A DNA stretch of 64,000 nt from Epsilonproteobacteria bacterium UBA4036 (GTDB taxonomy: Bacteria; Campylobacterota; Campylobacteria; Campylobacterales; Arcobacteraceae), in NCBI GenBank assembly GCA_002382325.1, contig DGAG01000018.1, forward strand, positions 10,325 through 74,324, read 5' to 3'. Within the stretch, counting starts at the first letter, position 1. Each line of letters starts with the position of its first letter. Below, one piece after another: positions 32,905 to 42,754 of this stretch. The translations under genes and the position numbers were made by a program. Below the pieces are notes generated by a model. It saw only the letters and a list, made by a program, of their open reading frames with translations. It made no database searches and was not told where the DNA came from.

Positions 32905-34128
32905 ATGGAAAAATTAACATGCGATTTTTGTGGGGCACAAGACAGTACTGAAAATCCTATCATTTCAGGCGATCATGCGAGTATTTGCAAAATTTGTGTC
33001 GAAACAGCACATGATATAATGCACGGCAAAAACAGTGAAGAAAACAATACCAACCTACCCAAAACAGAAAATGAACCCAAAAAAGTTTTAAAACCAAGTG
33101 AATTAAAAGCGATTTTAGACGATTATGTTATTGGTCAACACCGAGCTAAAAAAGTTTTAAGTGTTGCCGTGTACAACCACTACAAACGAATTTTTAAATC
33201 AACCGTACAAGAACAAGAAGACGATACTGAAATCAACAAATCCAATGTACTGCTGATTGGTCCAACGGGAAGTGGAAAAACACTTTTAGCACAAACCATT
33301 GCAAAATATTTGGATGTGCCTTTAGCCATTGCCGATGCTACCAGCTTAACTGAAGCAGGATATGTCGGAGATGACGTTGAAAATGTTGTAACACGACTTT
33401 TACAAGCTGCCAATGGTGATGTTAAAAAAGCCGAACAAGGCATTGTGTTTATCGATGAGATTGATAAAGTGGCTCGTATGAGCGAAAATCGTTCAATTAC
33501 TCGTGATGTATCGGGTGAAGGTGTGCAACAAGCCATGCTTAAAATCATTGAAGGAAGTGTTGTCAATGTTCCCCCTAAAGGAGGAAGAAAACACCCTGGA
33601 CAAGACGCCATTCAAGTTGATACCACCAATATTTTATTTATTTGTGGTGGAGCATTTGATGGTTTGACGGATATTATCCAAAAACGTCAAGGTGGCAATG
33701 TTTTGGGATTTGGGCAAACGAAAAAAGGGAAATCGGATGAAAAAGATGTTATCAATTTCGTTGAACCCGATGATTTGGTAAAATATGGATTAATCCCTGA
33801 ACTTATTGGACGATTACACATGATTGCCACATTAAATGAAATTACCGAAGATGATATGGTGCATATTTTAAATGAACCCAAAAATGCGTTAACCAAACAG
33901 TACCAAAAACTGTTTAAAATGGATGAAGTTACGTTAAATTTCGATAAACTTGCACTCAAAGAGATTGCAAAATTAGCACTTCAAAGAAAAACTGGGGCTC
34001 GAGGGTTACGATCGATTTTAGAAGATATTATGCTGGATATTATGTACGATTTACCGGATTATAAAGGTAAAACCGTCACCATAACCAAAGATGTTGTATT
34101 AAAACAAAAAGATGTAAAAGTAGTATAA
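32905..34128 (+). CDS. clpX: ATP-dependent Clp protease ATP-binding subunit ClpX
   Basis: ClpX unfolds substrates for ClpP. The 407-residue protein begins with a zinc-binding domain (CDFCGAQ and CKICVE). The AAA+ module follows with Walker [16 protein letters not shown], Walker [10 protein letters not shown] and the [10 protein letters not shown] sensor-2 region. The IGF-type loop for ClpP docking appears as [10 protein letters not shown]. Length is normal. Confidence 0.97.
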   Translation: MEKLTCDFCGAQDSTENPIISGDHASICKICVETAHDIMHGKNSEENNTNLPKTENEPKKVLKPSELKAILDDYVIGQHRAKKVLSVAVYNHYKRIFKSTVQEQEDDTEINKSNVLLIGPTGSGKTLLAQTIAKYLDVPLAIADATSLTEAGYVGDDVENVVTRLLQAANGDVKKAEQGIVFIDEIDKVARMSENRSITRDVSGEGVQQAMLKIIEGSVVNVPPKGGRKHPGQDAIQVDTTNILFICGGAFDGLTDIIQKRQGGNVLGFGQTKKGKSDEKDVINFVEPDDLVKYGLIPELIGRLHMIATLNEITEDDMVHILNEPKNALTKQYQKLFKMDEVTLNFDKLALKEIAKLALQRKTGARGLRSILEDIMLDIMYDLPDYKGKTVTITKDVVLKQKDVKVV

Positions 34129-34142
34129 AAGAAAGGAAAAAA

Positions 34143-35174
34143 ATGTTTTTAGACAAACTTATAGGGCTTTTTTCAAATGACATGGCAATTGACTTAGGAA
34201 CCGCCAATACCATTGTTTCAGTTAAAGGGAAAGGCATTATTATCAATGAACCCTCAGTCGTTGCTGTACAACATGACCGATATGGAGTCGACAAAATCTT
34301 AGCAGTTGGGCAAGAAGCCAAACAAATGATTGGAAAAACGCCTTTGAATATTCAAGCGGTACGACCCATGAAAGACGGAGTTATTGCGGATTTTGAAATG
34401 ACAGAGAGAATGATTCGATATTTTATTGAAAAAGCTCACTCAAGAAAATCATTTATTCGACCACGAATTATTATCTGTATTCCACACGGGATTACTCAAG
34501 TGGAACGAAAAGCGGTAAAAGAGTCAGCTTTAAGTGCAGGTGCAAGAGAAGTATTTTTAGTTGAAGAGCCAATGGCAGCTGCCATTGGAGCAGGTATTCC
34601 AGTATCAGATCCCGATGGTTATGTCGTAGTTGATATTGGTGGAGGTACGACTGAAATTGGGGTAACTTCTTTAGGAGGATTGGTTTTAAGCAAATCCATC
34701 AAAGTAGCAGGTGATCGATTTGATAAAGCGATTATTGATTATGTTCGACAAAACTATAACCTTTATATTGGTGAGCGAACCGCTGAAAATATCAAAATTG
34801 AAATAGGAACTGCGGTTAAATTAGACACTGAACTTAAAATCAAAGTAAAAGGTCGAGATAACTCTGGGTTATTATCCACCATTGAATTAGGCAGTGAAGG
34901 CGTACGAAGTGCGATTAAGGAACCGCTTAAAGAAATTGCAACGGCAGTAAGAAATGTATTAGAAGATATGCCACCTGATTTAGCAGGTGACGTTGTGGAT
35001 AACGGTGTTGTTCTTACAGGAGGTGGAGCGCTGATTCGAGGGTTGGATACGTACTTAGCTGAAATTATCAAACTTCCTGTGCACGTTGCCGATGAACCTC
35101 TTTTAGCCGTTGCGTATGGAACAAGCCAAGTTCTCAACGAGGAAGAATTACTCAAACTCATTTCAAATGAATAA
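34143..35174 (+). CDS. mreB: Rod shape-determining protein MreB
   Basis: MreB is the bacterial actin that guides lateral cell wall synthesis. The 343-residue protein has the phosphate-1 motif IDLGTANTIV, VVVDIGGGTTEIG and VLTGGGALIRGLDTYL. It overlaps mreC by eight bases and follows clpX by 14 bases. Confidence 0.97.
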   Translation: MFLDKLIGLFSNDMAIDLGTANTIVSVKGKGIIINEPSVVAVQHDRYGVDKILAVGQEAKQMIGKTPLNIQAVRPMKDGVIADFEMTERMIRYFIEKAHSRKSFIRPRIIICIPHGITQVERKAVKESALSAGAREVFLVEEPMAAAIGAGIPVSDPDGYVVVDIGGGTTEIGVTSLGGLVLSKSIKVAGDRFDKAIIDYVRQNYNLYIGERTAENIKIEIGTAVKLDTELKIKVKGRDNSGLLSTIELGSEGVRSAIKEPLKEIATAVRNVLEDMPPDLAGDVVDNGVVLTGGGALIRGLDTYLAEIIKLPVHVADEPLLAVAYGTSQVLNEEELLKLISNE

Positions 35175-35979
35175 ACTCGTTTTTCTTTTTATACTTTTAA
35201 TTATCACAGTAGTCTATATCTTTAAAAAAGACAGACTGCTGTCGGATAACTTTCCTATCATTAATGAAATAAAAGCCAAATATATTGAACATATTATTAC
35301 CACCGAAGAGATTATTTCCAAATATTTTAAACAGATGCAAACCATAGAACGACTCAAACTTCAAAATGAAGACTTGGTCAAATTTCAATCGTTATACAAA
35401 AGTGCTCAAACTCAAAATGAAAATTTACTCAACGCCATTCAAACCGTTCCTTTTACGGAAGAGACTATCACTCTTGCCAAAGTATTATCTTATGTTCACC
35501 TAAACGATTTTACCAAAGTATGGTTGGACATAAAAAAAGAGGATGAGCGTATTGAAGGACTTATCGACGGACAGTACAGTGCGGGTATTGTCATCAAAAA
35601 ATCCGGCTATGCCCAAGCCCTTTTAAACGGCAATGAAAAATCCAATTATGCTGTTTTTATCGGTGAAAATAAAGCCCCTGGTATTACCCACGAACATCCC
35701 AATAAACAGTTTATTACCATTAAGTTTGTTCCCATTTGGATCACTATTAATATCGGAGATGAAGTCATCACTTCTGGGATGGATGACATCTTTTTTGAAG
35801 GCTTAAAAGTGGGCAAAGTGGTCAATATCAAAAAAATGGCAGATATCCAAGAAGCGACCGTATTGCCCTATTCTAAAGTATTAGAGAAAAAATATTTTCA
35901 TATCTATTCTAAAAAAGACGCGCTACAAATCCCTCATGAAAAAAGCTTTGAAGTCAATCAAGAGCTTGTGCCTGAATAA
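35167..35979 (+). CDS. mreC: Rod shape-determining protein MreC
   Basis: MreC is a bitopic inner-membrane protein linking MreB to the periplasmic wall enzymes. I place the start at the ATG (MNKLVFLFILLIITVVYIF) that overlaps the mreB stop, giving 270 residues. A membrane helix is followed by a coiled coil (about residues 45-90) and a beta-rich C-terminal part with DEVITSGMDDIFFEGLKVGKV, typical of MreC. Confidence 0.92.
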   Translation: MNKLVFLFILLIITVVYIFKKDRLLSDNFPIINEIKAKYIEHIITTEEIISKYFKQMQTIERLKLQNEDLVKFQSLYKSAQTQNENLLNAIQTVPFTEETITLAKVLSYVHLNDFTKVWLDIKKEDERIEGLIDGQYSAGIVIKKSGYAQALLNGNEKSNYAVFIGENKAPGITHEHPNKQFITIKFVPIWITINIGDEVITSGMDDIFFEGLKVGKVVNIKKMADIQEATVLPYSKVLEKKYFHIYSKKDALQIPHEKSFEVNQELVPE

Positions 35980-35981
35980 GT

Positions 35982-36593
35982 TTAATATCGTGCCATAATG
36001 GTATCGACTTTATCCCAAGTCAGTTCTTCTTTATTGCCTTTAAACATAGTGTAAATGTATCGAGCAAACATATCGGTTTCTATGTTGACTTTTGAGCCAA
36101 CTTTGTAGTTTTTAAACAGCGTATTTTGTATGGTATGAGGAATAATGGTCAATCGAAATCCCTCTTTTACGACTTCATTAATGGTCAAAGAAACACCATC
36201 AATCGTGACTGAGCCTTTGGGAATGATGTATCGCAAATACTCTTTAGGTAAAGTAATAATAAAATCCGTCGAATTGCCATTGTTTTTAATGCTTTTTACC
36301 ACCCCCAGACAATCCACATGCCCTTGCACAATATGTCCTTCAAATCGGTCACCCATTTGCATAGCAGGTTCAATATGGACTTCACCTTTGTAGTTTTCCA
36401 TGGCTAAGATTTTTTGTGATTCGGGTGAAAGTTCTACACTAAAGCTCTCATTGGTTATTTTTACAACGGTTAAACATGCTCCATTTACGGCTATTGAGTC
36501 ACCAATTTTTGGCTTATATTGTGCTTTTAAGGTCAAAAAGTTATTTTGAAAACTTAACACTTTTGCCATTTCTCTGATTAATCCCGTAAACAA
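35982..36593 (-). CDS. ribE: Riboflavin synthase alpha chain
   Basis: Riboflavin synthase converts two lumazine molecules to riboflavin and a pyrimidine. The 203-residue protein shows the N-terminal MFTGLIRE and two lumazine-binding repeats, marked by DSIAVNGACLTV and GSVTIDGVSLTI. It stands alone on the minus strand, converging on mreC with a 2-base gap. Confidence 0.95.
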   Translation of the reverse strand: MFTGLIREMAKVLSFQNNFLTLKAQYKPKIGDSIAVNGACLTVVKITNESFSVELSPESQKILAMENYKGEVHIEPAMQMGDRFEGHIVQGHVDCLGVVKSIKNNGNSTDFIITLPKEYLRYIIPKGSVTIDGVSLTINEVVKEGFRLTIIPHTIQNTLFKNYKVGSKVNIETDMFARYIYTMFKGNKEELTWDKVDTIMARY

Positions 36594-36655
36594 ATCTGTC
36601 CTTTTTTATAAAATTACTAATATTTATTATAAAGTATTACCTAACTTCAATGTGA

Positions 36656-36661
36656 TATAAT
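36656..36661 (+). promoter_or_regulatory. Probable -10 element of mnmG
   Basis: TATAAT in a TGTGATATAATAGCG context lies about 125 bases before the mnmG start, giving a long 5' leader that contains a hairpin. Confidence 0.5.
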
Positions 36662-36701
36662 AGCGAAAAATTATTAAGATAGCCATTTGAGGTCGACACA
36701 C

Positions 36702-36745
36702 AAATTCCTTAGATAAGTGGAAGAAAACATTTATCTAAGAAATTT
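36702..36745 (+). promoter_or_regulatory. Hairpin in the mnmG leader
   Basis: AAATTCCTTAGATAA (36702-36716) pairs with TTATCTAAGAAATTT (36731-36745) at 14 of 15 positions with a 14-base loop. It lies between the likely promoter and the start codon, so it may shape mRNA stability or translation. No known riboswitch is recognised. Confidence 0.5.
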
Positions 36746-36786
36746 CATTCATCATAAAAATTATGAGCTATTTTTAAGGAAAAAAA

Positions 36787-38655
36787 ATGAAATACGATGT
36801 TATCGTCGTCGGTGGTGGTCATGCAGGCATTGAAGCGTGTTTGAGTGCTGCACGAATGGGGAAAAAAACCCTTTTAGTCACAATGCTTGTAGAACAAATC
36901 GGCGCAGCAAGTTGTAATCCTGCTATTGGAGGACTGGCAAAAGGTCATTTGGTACGAGAACTCGATGCCATTGGTGGAGAGATGGGTCTTTGTACTGATG
37001 CTTCGGGGATTCAGTTTCGGATTTTAAATGCTTCAAAAGGGGCTGCCGTTCAAGGAAGCAGGGCCCAAATCGATATGGATAAATACCGAGAATATATGCG
37101 AAAAGTGTGTCACAATACACCCAATTTAGAAGTATACCAAGATGAAGTTTCTCAACTGCTTGTGAAAAATAACAATGAAGTGTACGGTGTTCAAACCAAA
37201 CTGGGTGAAATCTTTGAAGCCAAAAAAGTTATTTTGACCACAGGGACATTTATGAAAGGGCTAATTCATATTGGGCAAAACACTTATGAAGCAGGTCGAG
37301 CGTGGGAACTTCCCTCAACTACCCTTTCAACTCAACTCAAAAGTTTGGGCTTGAATGTAGGACGACTTAAAACAGGAACCCCTTCAAGAATCGATGCCAA
37401 CAGTATTGATTTTTCTGTGATGGACGCTCATGGCGGAGATGAAAAACCCACCCCGTTTTCATTTAGAACCCATACCAAAGAGTTTAATCCCAAACAATAT
37501 CCGTGTTATATCACCTATACGAACTTAAGTACGCATGATAAAATTTCAAGTAACTTTCATCGAGCGCCCATGTTTACGGGACAAATCGAAGGGCGAGGAC
37601 CACGGTATTGCCCAAGCATTGAAGACAAAGTCAATCGATTCAGTGAACGAGAGCGACACCAACTCTTTTTAGAGCCACAAACTGCGATGTGTACGGAGTA
37701 TTATATCAATGGATTAAGTACTTCATTGCCCATTGATGTACAAAAAGAGATGATTCATTCAATCAAAGGGCTAGAAAATGCCAAAATTATTCGATACGGT
37801 TACGCCATTGAGTACGATTATGTTGACCCCACCGAACTTAAACACACCCTTGAAACCAAAAAAATCAAGAATCTTTACCACGCAGGACAAATCAACGCAA
37901 CAACAGGCTATGAAGAAGCAGCGGCTCAAGGGCTTATGGCAGGTATCAATGCAGCTCTTGCTATTGATGACAAAGAGCCTTTTATCTTACGACGAGATGA
38001 AGCCTATATTGGCGTACTCATCGATGATTTAGTCACCAAAGGGACAACAGAACCGTATCGAATGTTTACAAGTAGAGCCGAATATCGACTGCTGTTACGA
38101 GAAGAAAATGCGGACATAAGACTCTCTGCATACGGACATACCTTTGGACTTATCGATGATGCAACCATAGCCAGAGTCAAACACAAAGAAAAAACCATCA
38201 ATGACGCCATAGAATTTCTCAAAGAGCAAGTATTAACCTCAAAAAAAGAGACCTTGGAACTTTTAGAACAATTAAATGAAGAGAAAATCAATGATAAGGT
38301 TCTGCTTTTGGATATCATTGGACGAAGTACCATTACCAATGAAAAGTTTGATGCTCTTGTGCCTTCTTTAAAAGATATTGACCCTTATTTAAAAGAGCAA
38401 ATCATTATCGAAGCCAAATATTATCGATACGTTGAAAAACAAAAAAAACAGATCGAAAAAATGAAAAAAATGCTTAAGATGAAAATACCTGAAAATTTTG
38501 ATTATGCAAGTGTGCCCGGACTTTCCAATGAAGTCATTGAAAAGCTCAACACCTTTAACCCCCCTACTCTTTTCAATGCAAGCGAAATTTCGGGCATTAC
38601 CCCTGCTGCTATCGATGTTATTCATTTGTATATAAATTTGCGTGGAAAACAATAG
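36787..38655 (+). CDS. mnmG: tRNA uridine-5-carboxymethylaminomethyl modification enzyme MnmG
   Basis: MnmG (GidA) works with MnmE to modify U34 of certain tRNAs, using FAD. The 622-residue protein has the FAD motif [19 protein letters not shown], then [46 protein letters not shown] and [18 protein letters not shown]. Length is normal. Confidence 0.98.
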   Translation: MKYDVIVVGGGHAGIEACLSAARMGKKTLLVTMLVEQIGAASCNPAIGGLAKGHLVRELDAIGGEMGLCTDASGIQFRILNASKGAAVQGSRAQIDMDKYREYMRKVCHNTPNLEVYQDEVSQLLVKNNNEVYGVQTKLGEIFEAKKVILTTGTFMKGLIHIGQNTYEAGRAWELPSTTLSTQLKSLGLNVGRLKTGTPSRIDANSIDFSVMDAHGGDEKPTPFSFRTHTKEFNPKQYPCYITYTNLSTHDKISSNFHRAPMFTGQIEGRGPRYCPSIEDKVNRFSERERHQLFLEPQTAMCTEYYINGLSTSLPIDVQKEMIHSIKGLENAKIIRYGYAIEYDYVDPTELKHTLETKKIKNLYHAGQINATTGYEEAAAQGLMAGINAALAIDDKEPFILRRDEAYIGVLIDDLVTKGTTEPYRMFTSRAEYRLLLREENADIRLSAYGHTFGLIDDATIARVKHKEKTINDAIEFLKEQVLTSKKETLELLEQLNEEKINDKVLLLDIIGRSTITNEKFDALVPSLKDIDPYLKEQIIIEAKYYRYVEKQKKQIEKMKKMLKMKIPENFDYASVPGLSNEVIEKLNTFNPPTLFNASEISGITPAAIDVIHLYINLRGKQ

Positions 38656-38657
38656 CT

Positions 38658-39497
38658 ATGCAAATTTATTTATATGTAAAAAGTGGGCACAGTGTTGACT
38701 TGGATGCAACCCGACGTTGTGCAGCTCTTGCTTCTTTTTTAAAAGGGTTTGAGCCCATTTTTTGCACCAATGATAGGGATGTAGGAACTTATGTCAAAAC
38801 ATATTTGGGCATTAAAAAAGTTGTCAACATCGATGGATTATTCAATTTGCTTAACATTATACAACGAGGTGATATCTTAATTTATGAGAGTGATGAAGCC
38901 ACTCCTGTGGTTGAAAAACAGTTGCGTGAGCTTTGCAGTGCTTTATATACAATAGGGCGTGATCTTCCTAAAAATATCATCAACACGTCTTTATTTACGC
39001 CACAAAAAAATACTAAAAAGAATAAAGCATTCTTTTTTGGAGATGATGATTCTCACAATTTACTTTTGAATTTATGTCACAACTCTTCAAAATGCGATTT
39101 ACCTCTTTTGCGTGGACACTACTTTTTTTTAGATAATGAAAAAAAATTAGCTCCTTTTTTTAGCTTAGTTTTAGAAGAAGAGGAGTATATTCAAACCATT
39201 CAAAATACAAAATATCTCTTATCGGGTTCTATTAATGCCTGTTTAGAATCACTCTATTGTGGCAATTCTCCTGTTTTTTACAAGCGAGCCGATAAAAATT
39301 ATTTGGATATGGATTTTATAGAGAAATTAGATATCCCTATTATTTCAAGTGCCTCTTTGGATGAAATCATCAAAGAGTTTGAAAGTATCATTAAATCCTA
39401 TCCCATAGTGAATGATTTTGAATACGTTGATTTATCTTTTATGCAAAATGAGATTCAGGATATCCTGAATAAGAATGACACCTTCGTGAGGAAATAA
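38658..39497 (+). CDS. Uncharacterised protein downstream of mnmG, PseG-like in parts
   Basis: A 279-residue soluble protein. The N-terminal pattern (YVKSGHSVDLDATRRCAALASFL) and the later SINACLESLYCGNSPVFYKR loosely recall GT-B proteins of the PseG / UDP-sugar hydrolase group, in which a glycine-rich early segment and a late sugar-nucleotide region occur, but the resemblance is weak and key residues cannot be assigned. It begins 2 bases after mnmG, so it is co-transcribed with it. Confidence 0.6.
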   Translation: MQIYLYVKSGHSVDLDATRRCAALASFLKGFEPIFCTNDRDVGTYVKTYLGIKKVVNIDGLFNLLNIIQRGDILIYESDEATPVVEKQLRELCSALYTIGRDLPKNIINTSLFTPQKNTKKNKAFFFGDDDSHNLLLNLCHNSSKCDLPLLRGHYFFLDNEKKLAPFFSLVLEEEEYIQTIQNTKYLLSGSINACLESLYCGNSPVFYKRADKNYLDMDFIEKLDIPIISSASLDEIIKEFESIIKSYPIVNDFEYVDLSFMQNEIQDILNKNDTFVRK

Positions 39498-39579
39498 AAG
39501 ATAATATTATAAGTGTAGCTTATATATTTTTATGTTTATTATAAGCTTACTTTATTTATAATTCGGTTAGAATTACACC

Positions 39580-39598
39580 GTCAAACTATAAGTTTGAC
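39580..39598 (+). promoter_or_regulatory. Perfect palindrome upstream of ccoG
   Basis: GTCAAACTATAAGTTTGAC has perfectly matching 8-base arms around a 3-base centre. It lies 17 bases before the ccoG start and downstream of a TATAAT at 39557-39562, so it is in the leader and could be an operator or an RNA hairpin close to the ribosome-binding site (AAGG at 39606). Confidence 0.5.
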
Positions 39599-39615
39599 TT
39601 ATATAAGGAAAAAAC

Positions 39616-41010
39616 ATGGCAAAAGTACAAGAGAGCGATGGTGAGTTAGATATTAAAACTCCTTACCGAATTAAACGGTATTATATGTATGCAGTAGTAT
39701 CCATTATATCGTTGGTTGTGCCATTTATTCGAATAGATGGGAATCATATTTTTTTATTGTCATTTGACAAAAAACAATTGCATTTAATGGGAATTGCATT
39801 TGATATGCAAGAACTTTATTTGATGCCTTTTTTATTGATGCTTTTATTTTTAGGAATTTTTGCAGCAACAGCAATAGGTGGTCGAGCTTGGTGTGGTTGG
39901 GCCTGTCCCCAAACCATTTTTCGAGTCATTTACCGAGATTTAATTGAGAGTACTCTGTTAAAATTACGACGCATTAAAAATAAACAAAAAGAGCCTGATT
40001 ATAACAATGCACAAAATGCTTCTAAAAAATTGATTGGAATTGTGCTTTGGTCAATTCTATCACTTGTAGCAGCATCAAACTTTATGTGGTATTTTGTTCC
40101 TCCTGAAGATTTTTTTGCGTATTTACAAGACCCAACCGAACATATGTTTTTAATCGGAATTGTATTGAGTATTGCGGCTTTTTTAATTTATGACGTTATC
40201 AAACTCAAAGAAGATTTTTGTATTTATGTTTGTCCCTATTCTCGTGTTCAATCAGTTTTATACGACGACGATACCCTTCAAGCAATTTATTCAACCCAAA
40301 GAGGGGGAAATATTTACAATGAACACAAAGAAAAAATTATTTTCAAGCAAAAAGATTTAAATGAAAACGATGAATGTACTGCCTGTGAATCATGTGTTAC
40401 GGTTTGTCCTACGCATATTGATATACGAAAAGGTTTGCAATTAGAGTGTATTAACTGTTTAGAGTGTGTCGATGCCTGTACAAAAGTTATGGGGAAATTG
40501 GGGAAACCTTCACTCGTACAATGGTCAAGCACCAATCAAATTTTTAACAATACTCCCACTAAAGTCGTACGAAAATCAACCGTGATGTACACCGTTGCTT
40601 TGGTGATTATTTTAGGATTACTGTTTATTATGAGTGGTGAAAAAGAGCATATGTTATTAAACATCAACAAAACCACGCAGTTGTATAAAATAAAAGAAGA
40701 CAATAAGGTCACCAATAACTTTTTATTTTTATTTCAAAATACCGATTCAAAAGAGCATACCTATGCCTTAGAGATTGTTGATAACCCCGATATTGAAATT
40801 GACCGATTTGAACCTTTTAAATTGGGTGCAAAACAGTTAAGTAAAAAAGTGGTGATTTTATCGACCAATAAAATATTGGTCAACGACAATACCAAAGATA
40901 CTCCTATTACGGTTACAATCAAAGCGTATGCTATTGATGACCCTGAGCGAGTTGTTGTCTATCGAAAAGCGGTCTTTATCTTCCCAAGAGCCGATAAACT
41001 TTCACAATAA
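39616..41010 (+). CDS. ccoG: Cytochrome c oxidase accessory protein CcoG
   Basis: CcoG (RdxA/FixG) helps assemble the copper centre of cbb3 oxidase. The 464-residue membrane protein has about five helices, the conserved WCGWACPQTIFRVIYRD and CIYVCPYSRVQSVLYDDDTL motifs, and a ferredoxin part with CTACESCVTVCPTHIDIRKG and CINCLECVDACTKVMGKL. The C-terminal ~120 residues form the periplasmic beta domain. The cbb3 operon itself is outside this window. Confidence 0.93.
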   Translation: MAKVQESDGELDIKTPYRIKRYYMYAVVSIISLVVPFIRIDGNHIFLLSFDKKQLHLMGIAFDMQELYLMPFLLMLLFLGIFAATAIGGRAWCGWACPQTIFRVIYRDLIESTLLKLRRIKNKQKEPDYNNAQNASKKLIGIVLWSILSLVAASNFMWYFVPPEDFFAYLQDPTEHMFLIGIVLSIAAFLIYDVIKLKEDFCIYVCPYSRVQSVLYDDDTLQAIYSTQRGGNIYNEHKEKIIFKQKDLNENDECTACESCVTVCPTHIDIRKGLQLECINCLECVDACTKVMGKLGKPSLVQWSSTNQIFNNTPTKVVRKSTVMYTVALVIILGLLFIMSGEKEHMLLNINKTTQLYKIKEDNKVTNNFLFLFQNTDSKEHTYALEIVDNPDIEIDRFEPFKLGAKQLSKKVVILSTNKILVNDNTKDTPITVTIKAYAIDDPERVVVYRKAVFIFPRADKLSQ

Positions 41011-41023
41011 ACAGCTCAATTAT

Positions 41024-41050
41024 GCCGTCGATGGTTTCAAAACCATCGGC
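41024..41050 (+). terminator. Hairpin after ccoG
   Basis: CGATGGTT (41029-41036), a TCAA tetraloop and AACCATCG (41041-41048) form a perfect 8-bp stem about 18 bases after the ccoG stop, with GCC/GGC outside it. The following sequence is only moderately T-rich. Confidence 0.5.
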
Positions 41051-41093
41051 GCTTCTTCTGAAAAAATTAACCCCTTCTTAACCAACACTTCGT

Positions 41094-41099
41094 TATAAT
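41094..41099 (+). promoter_or_regulatory. Probable -10 element of pyrG
   Basis: TATAAT lies 42 bases upstream of the pyrG start, after the ccoG hairpin. Confidence 0.45.
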
Positions 41100-41140
41100 C
41101 GCGAAATAATTATTTATCAACAATAACGGAGTATCAATAA

Positions 41141-42751
41141 ATGACAAAATTTATATTTGTAACGGGTGGGGTTTTAAGTTCTTTAGGTAAAGGCATTACC
41201 TCTGCTTCTATTGCAACTATTTTAAAACAATCGGGGCAAAAAGTCAGCATGTTAAAAATTGACCCTTACTTAAACGTAGACCCAGGCACCATGAGTCCAC
41301 TTGAACATGGAGAAGTGTTTGTTACAGCCGATGGAGCTGAAACGGATTTGGACTTAGGAAATTATGAGCGATTTATTGATACCACATTAAGTGCAAAAAA
41401 CAACTTCACCACTGGACAAATTTATCAAACGGTTATCCGACGAGAACGAGAAGGGGGATATTTGGGTAAAACCATTCAAGTTATACCTCACGTTGTTGAT
41501 GAAATTAAAGACCGAATTTATGAAGCAGGAAAAGATTACGAATTTTTAATCGTTGAATTAGGAGGAACCGTCGGAGATATTGAAGGATTGCCCTTTATGG
41601 AAGCCATTCGTCAAATGCGACATGAACTTCAAAAAACCAACACCATGAATATTCACGTTACCCTTGTGCCTTATATTGCAGCTGCCGGTGAGCTTAAAAC
41701 CAAACCCACTCAACACAGTGTTCAAGAGTTAAGAAGAATTGGGATTACCCCTCATATGATTGTGTGTCGAAGTGAAAAACCTCTTCCTAAGGAGCTGAAG
41801 AAAAAATTGGCAATGTCATGTGATATTGACAACAATGCTGTTATTGAAGCAGGTGACGCCCAATCCATTTATCAAGTGCCTATGAACTTCTTAAAAGAGG
41901 GGATTTTAACACCCATTTGTGAGCATTTTAACATCAATTTAAAACCCAACATGGAAAAATGGGAAACCTTAGTTAAACATATTATTTTGCCCCAAGATGA
42001 AATCACCATTGCTTTTGTAGGGAAATATTTGGATTTAAAAGAATCGTACAAATCATTAACCGAAGCTCTCATCCATGCTGGAGCACATTTAAACACCAAA
42101 GTCAAAATCAATTGGTGCGACAGTGAACGTATTGAAGATGTGGGTGCATACGAAATCATCAACAATTCCGATGCCATTTTAGTCGCAGGGGGATTTGGTC
42201 ACAGAGGCGTTGAAGGAAAACTCAAAGCCATTGAATATGCAAGGATCAATAAAATCCCTTATTTAGGGATTTGTTTGGGAATGCAATTAGCAGTTATTGA
42301 ATTTGCTCGAAATGTTTTAGGACTTGAAGACGCCAACTCAATTGAGTTTGATCCAGAGACGAAAAATCCTTTGATTTATCTCATTGATGAATTTTTAGAC
42401 CAAAGTGGTAACAAACAAGTCAGAACTCACTCTTCTCCAATGGGAGGAACCATGCGTTTAGGTGAGTATCCATTTAATCCTAAAAAAGGAACAAAACTTC
42501 AAAAAGCGTACGGCAATGATGAAACGTATTATGAACGACATCGACACAGATATGAAGCCAACCCTGCGTATAAAGAAGCCTTAGAAAAAGCGGGAATGAT
42601 TATCTCAGGAGAGTCCGATGGCTTAATTGAAGCCGTAGAAATTGCAGATCATCCTTGGTTTGTTGGTGTTCAATTTCACCCCGAATTTACTTCACATTTG
42701 GAGACACCAAACCCAATTATTTTAGAGTTTGTAAAACAAACGATTAAATAG
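41141..42751 (+). CDS. pyrG: CTP synthase
   Basis: CTP synthase aminates UTP with ammonia from glutamine. The 536-residue protein has the synthetase domain ([40 protein letters not shown]) and a C-terminal glutaminase with [17 protein letters not shown] holding the catalytic Cys and a His/Glu pair in [10 protein letters not shown]. Length is normal. recJ follows after 3 bases. Confidence 0.98.
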   Translation: MTKFIFVTGGVLSSLGKGITSASIATILKQSGQKVSMLKIDPYLNVDPGTMSPLEHGEVFVTADGAETDLDLGNYERFIDTTLSAKNNFTTGQIYQTVIRREREGGYLGKTIQVIPHVVDEIKDRIYEAGKDYEFLIVELGGTVGDIEGLPFMEAIRQMRHELQKTNTMNIHVTLVPYIAAAGELKTKPTQHSVQELRRIGITPHMIVCRSEKPLPKELKKKLAMSCDIDNNAVIEAGDAQSIYQVPMNFLKEGILTPICEHFNINLKPNMEKWETLVKHIILPQDEITIAFVGKYLDLKESYKSLTEALIHAGAHLNTKVKINWCDSERIEDVGAYEIINNSDAILVAGGFGHRGVEGKLKAIEYARINKIPYLGICLGMQLAVIEFARNVLGLEDANSIEFDPETKNPLIYLIDEFLDQSGNKQVRTHSSPMGGTMRLGEYPFNPKKGTKLQKAYGNDETYYERHRHRYEANPAYKEALEKAGMIISGESDGLIEAVEIADHPWFVGVQFHPEFTSHLETPNPIILEFVKQTIK

Positions 42752-42754
42752 TTA

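Noticed and set aside
39480..39620. tRNA or other structured RNA before ccoG (GGTTAGAATT resembles a T-loop)
   Set aside because: No acceptor, anticodon or D-arm can be folded around it; the palindrome is a simple hairpin.
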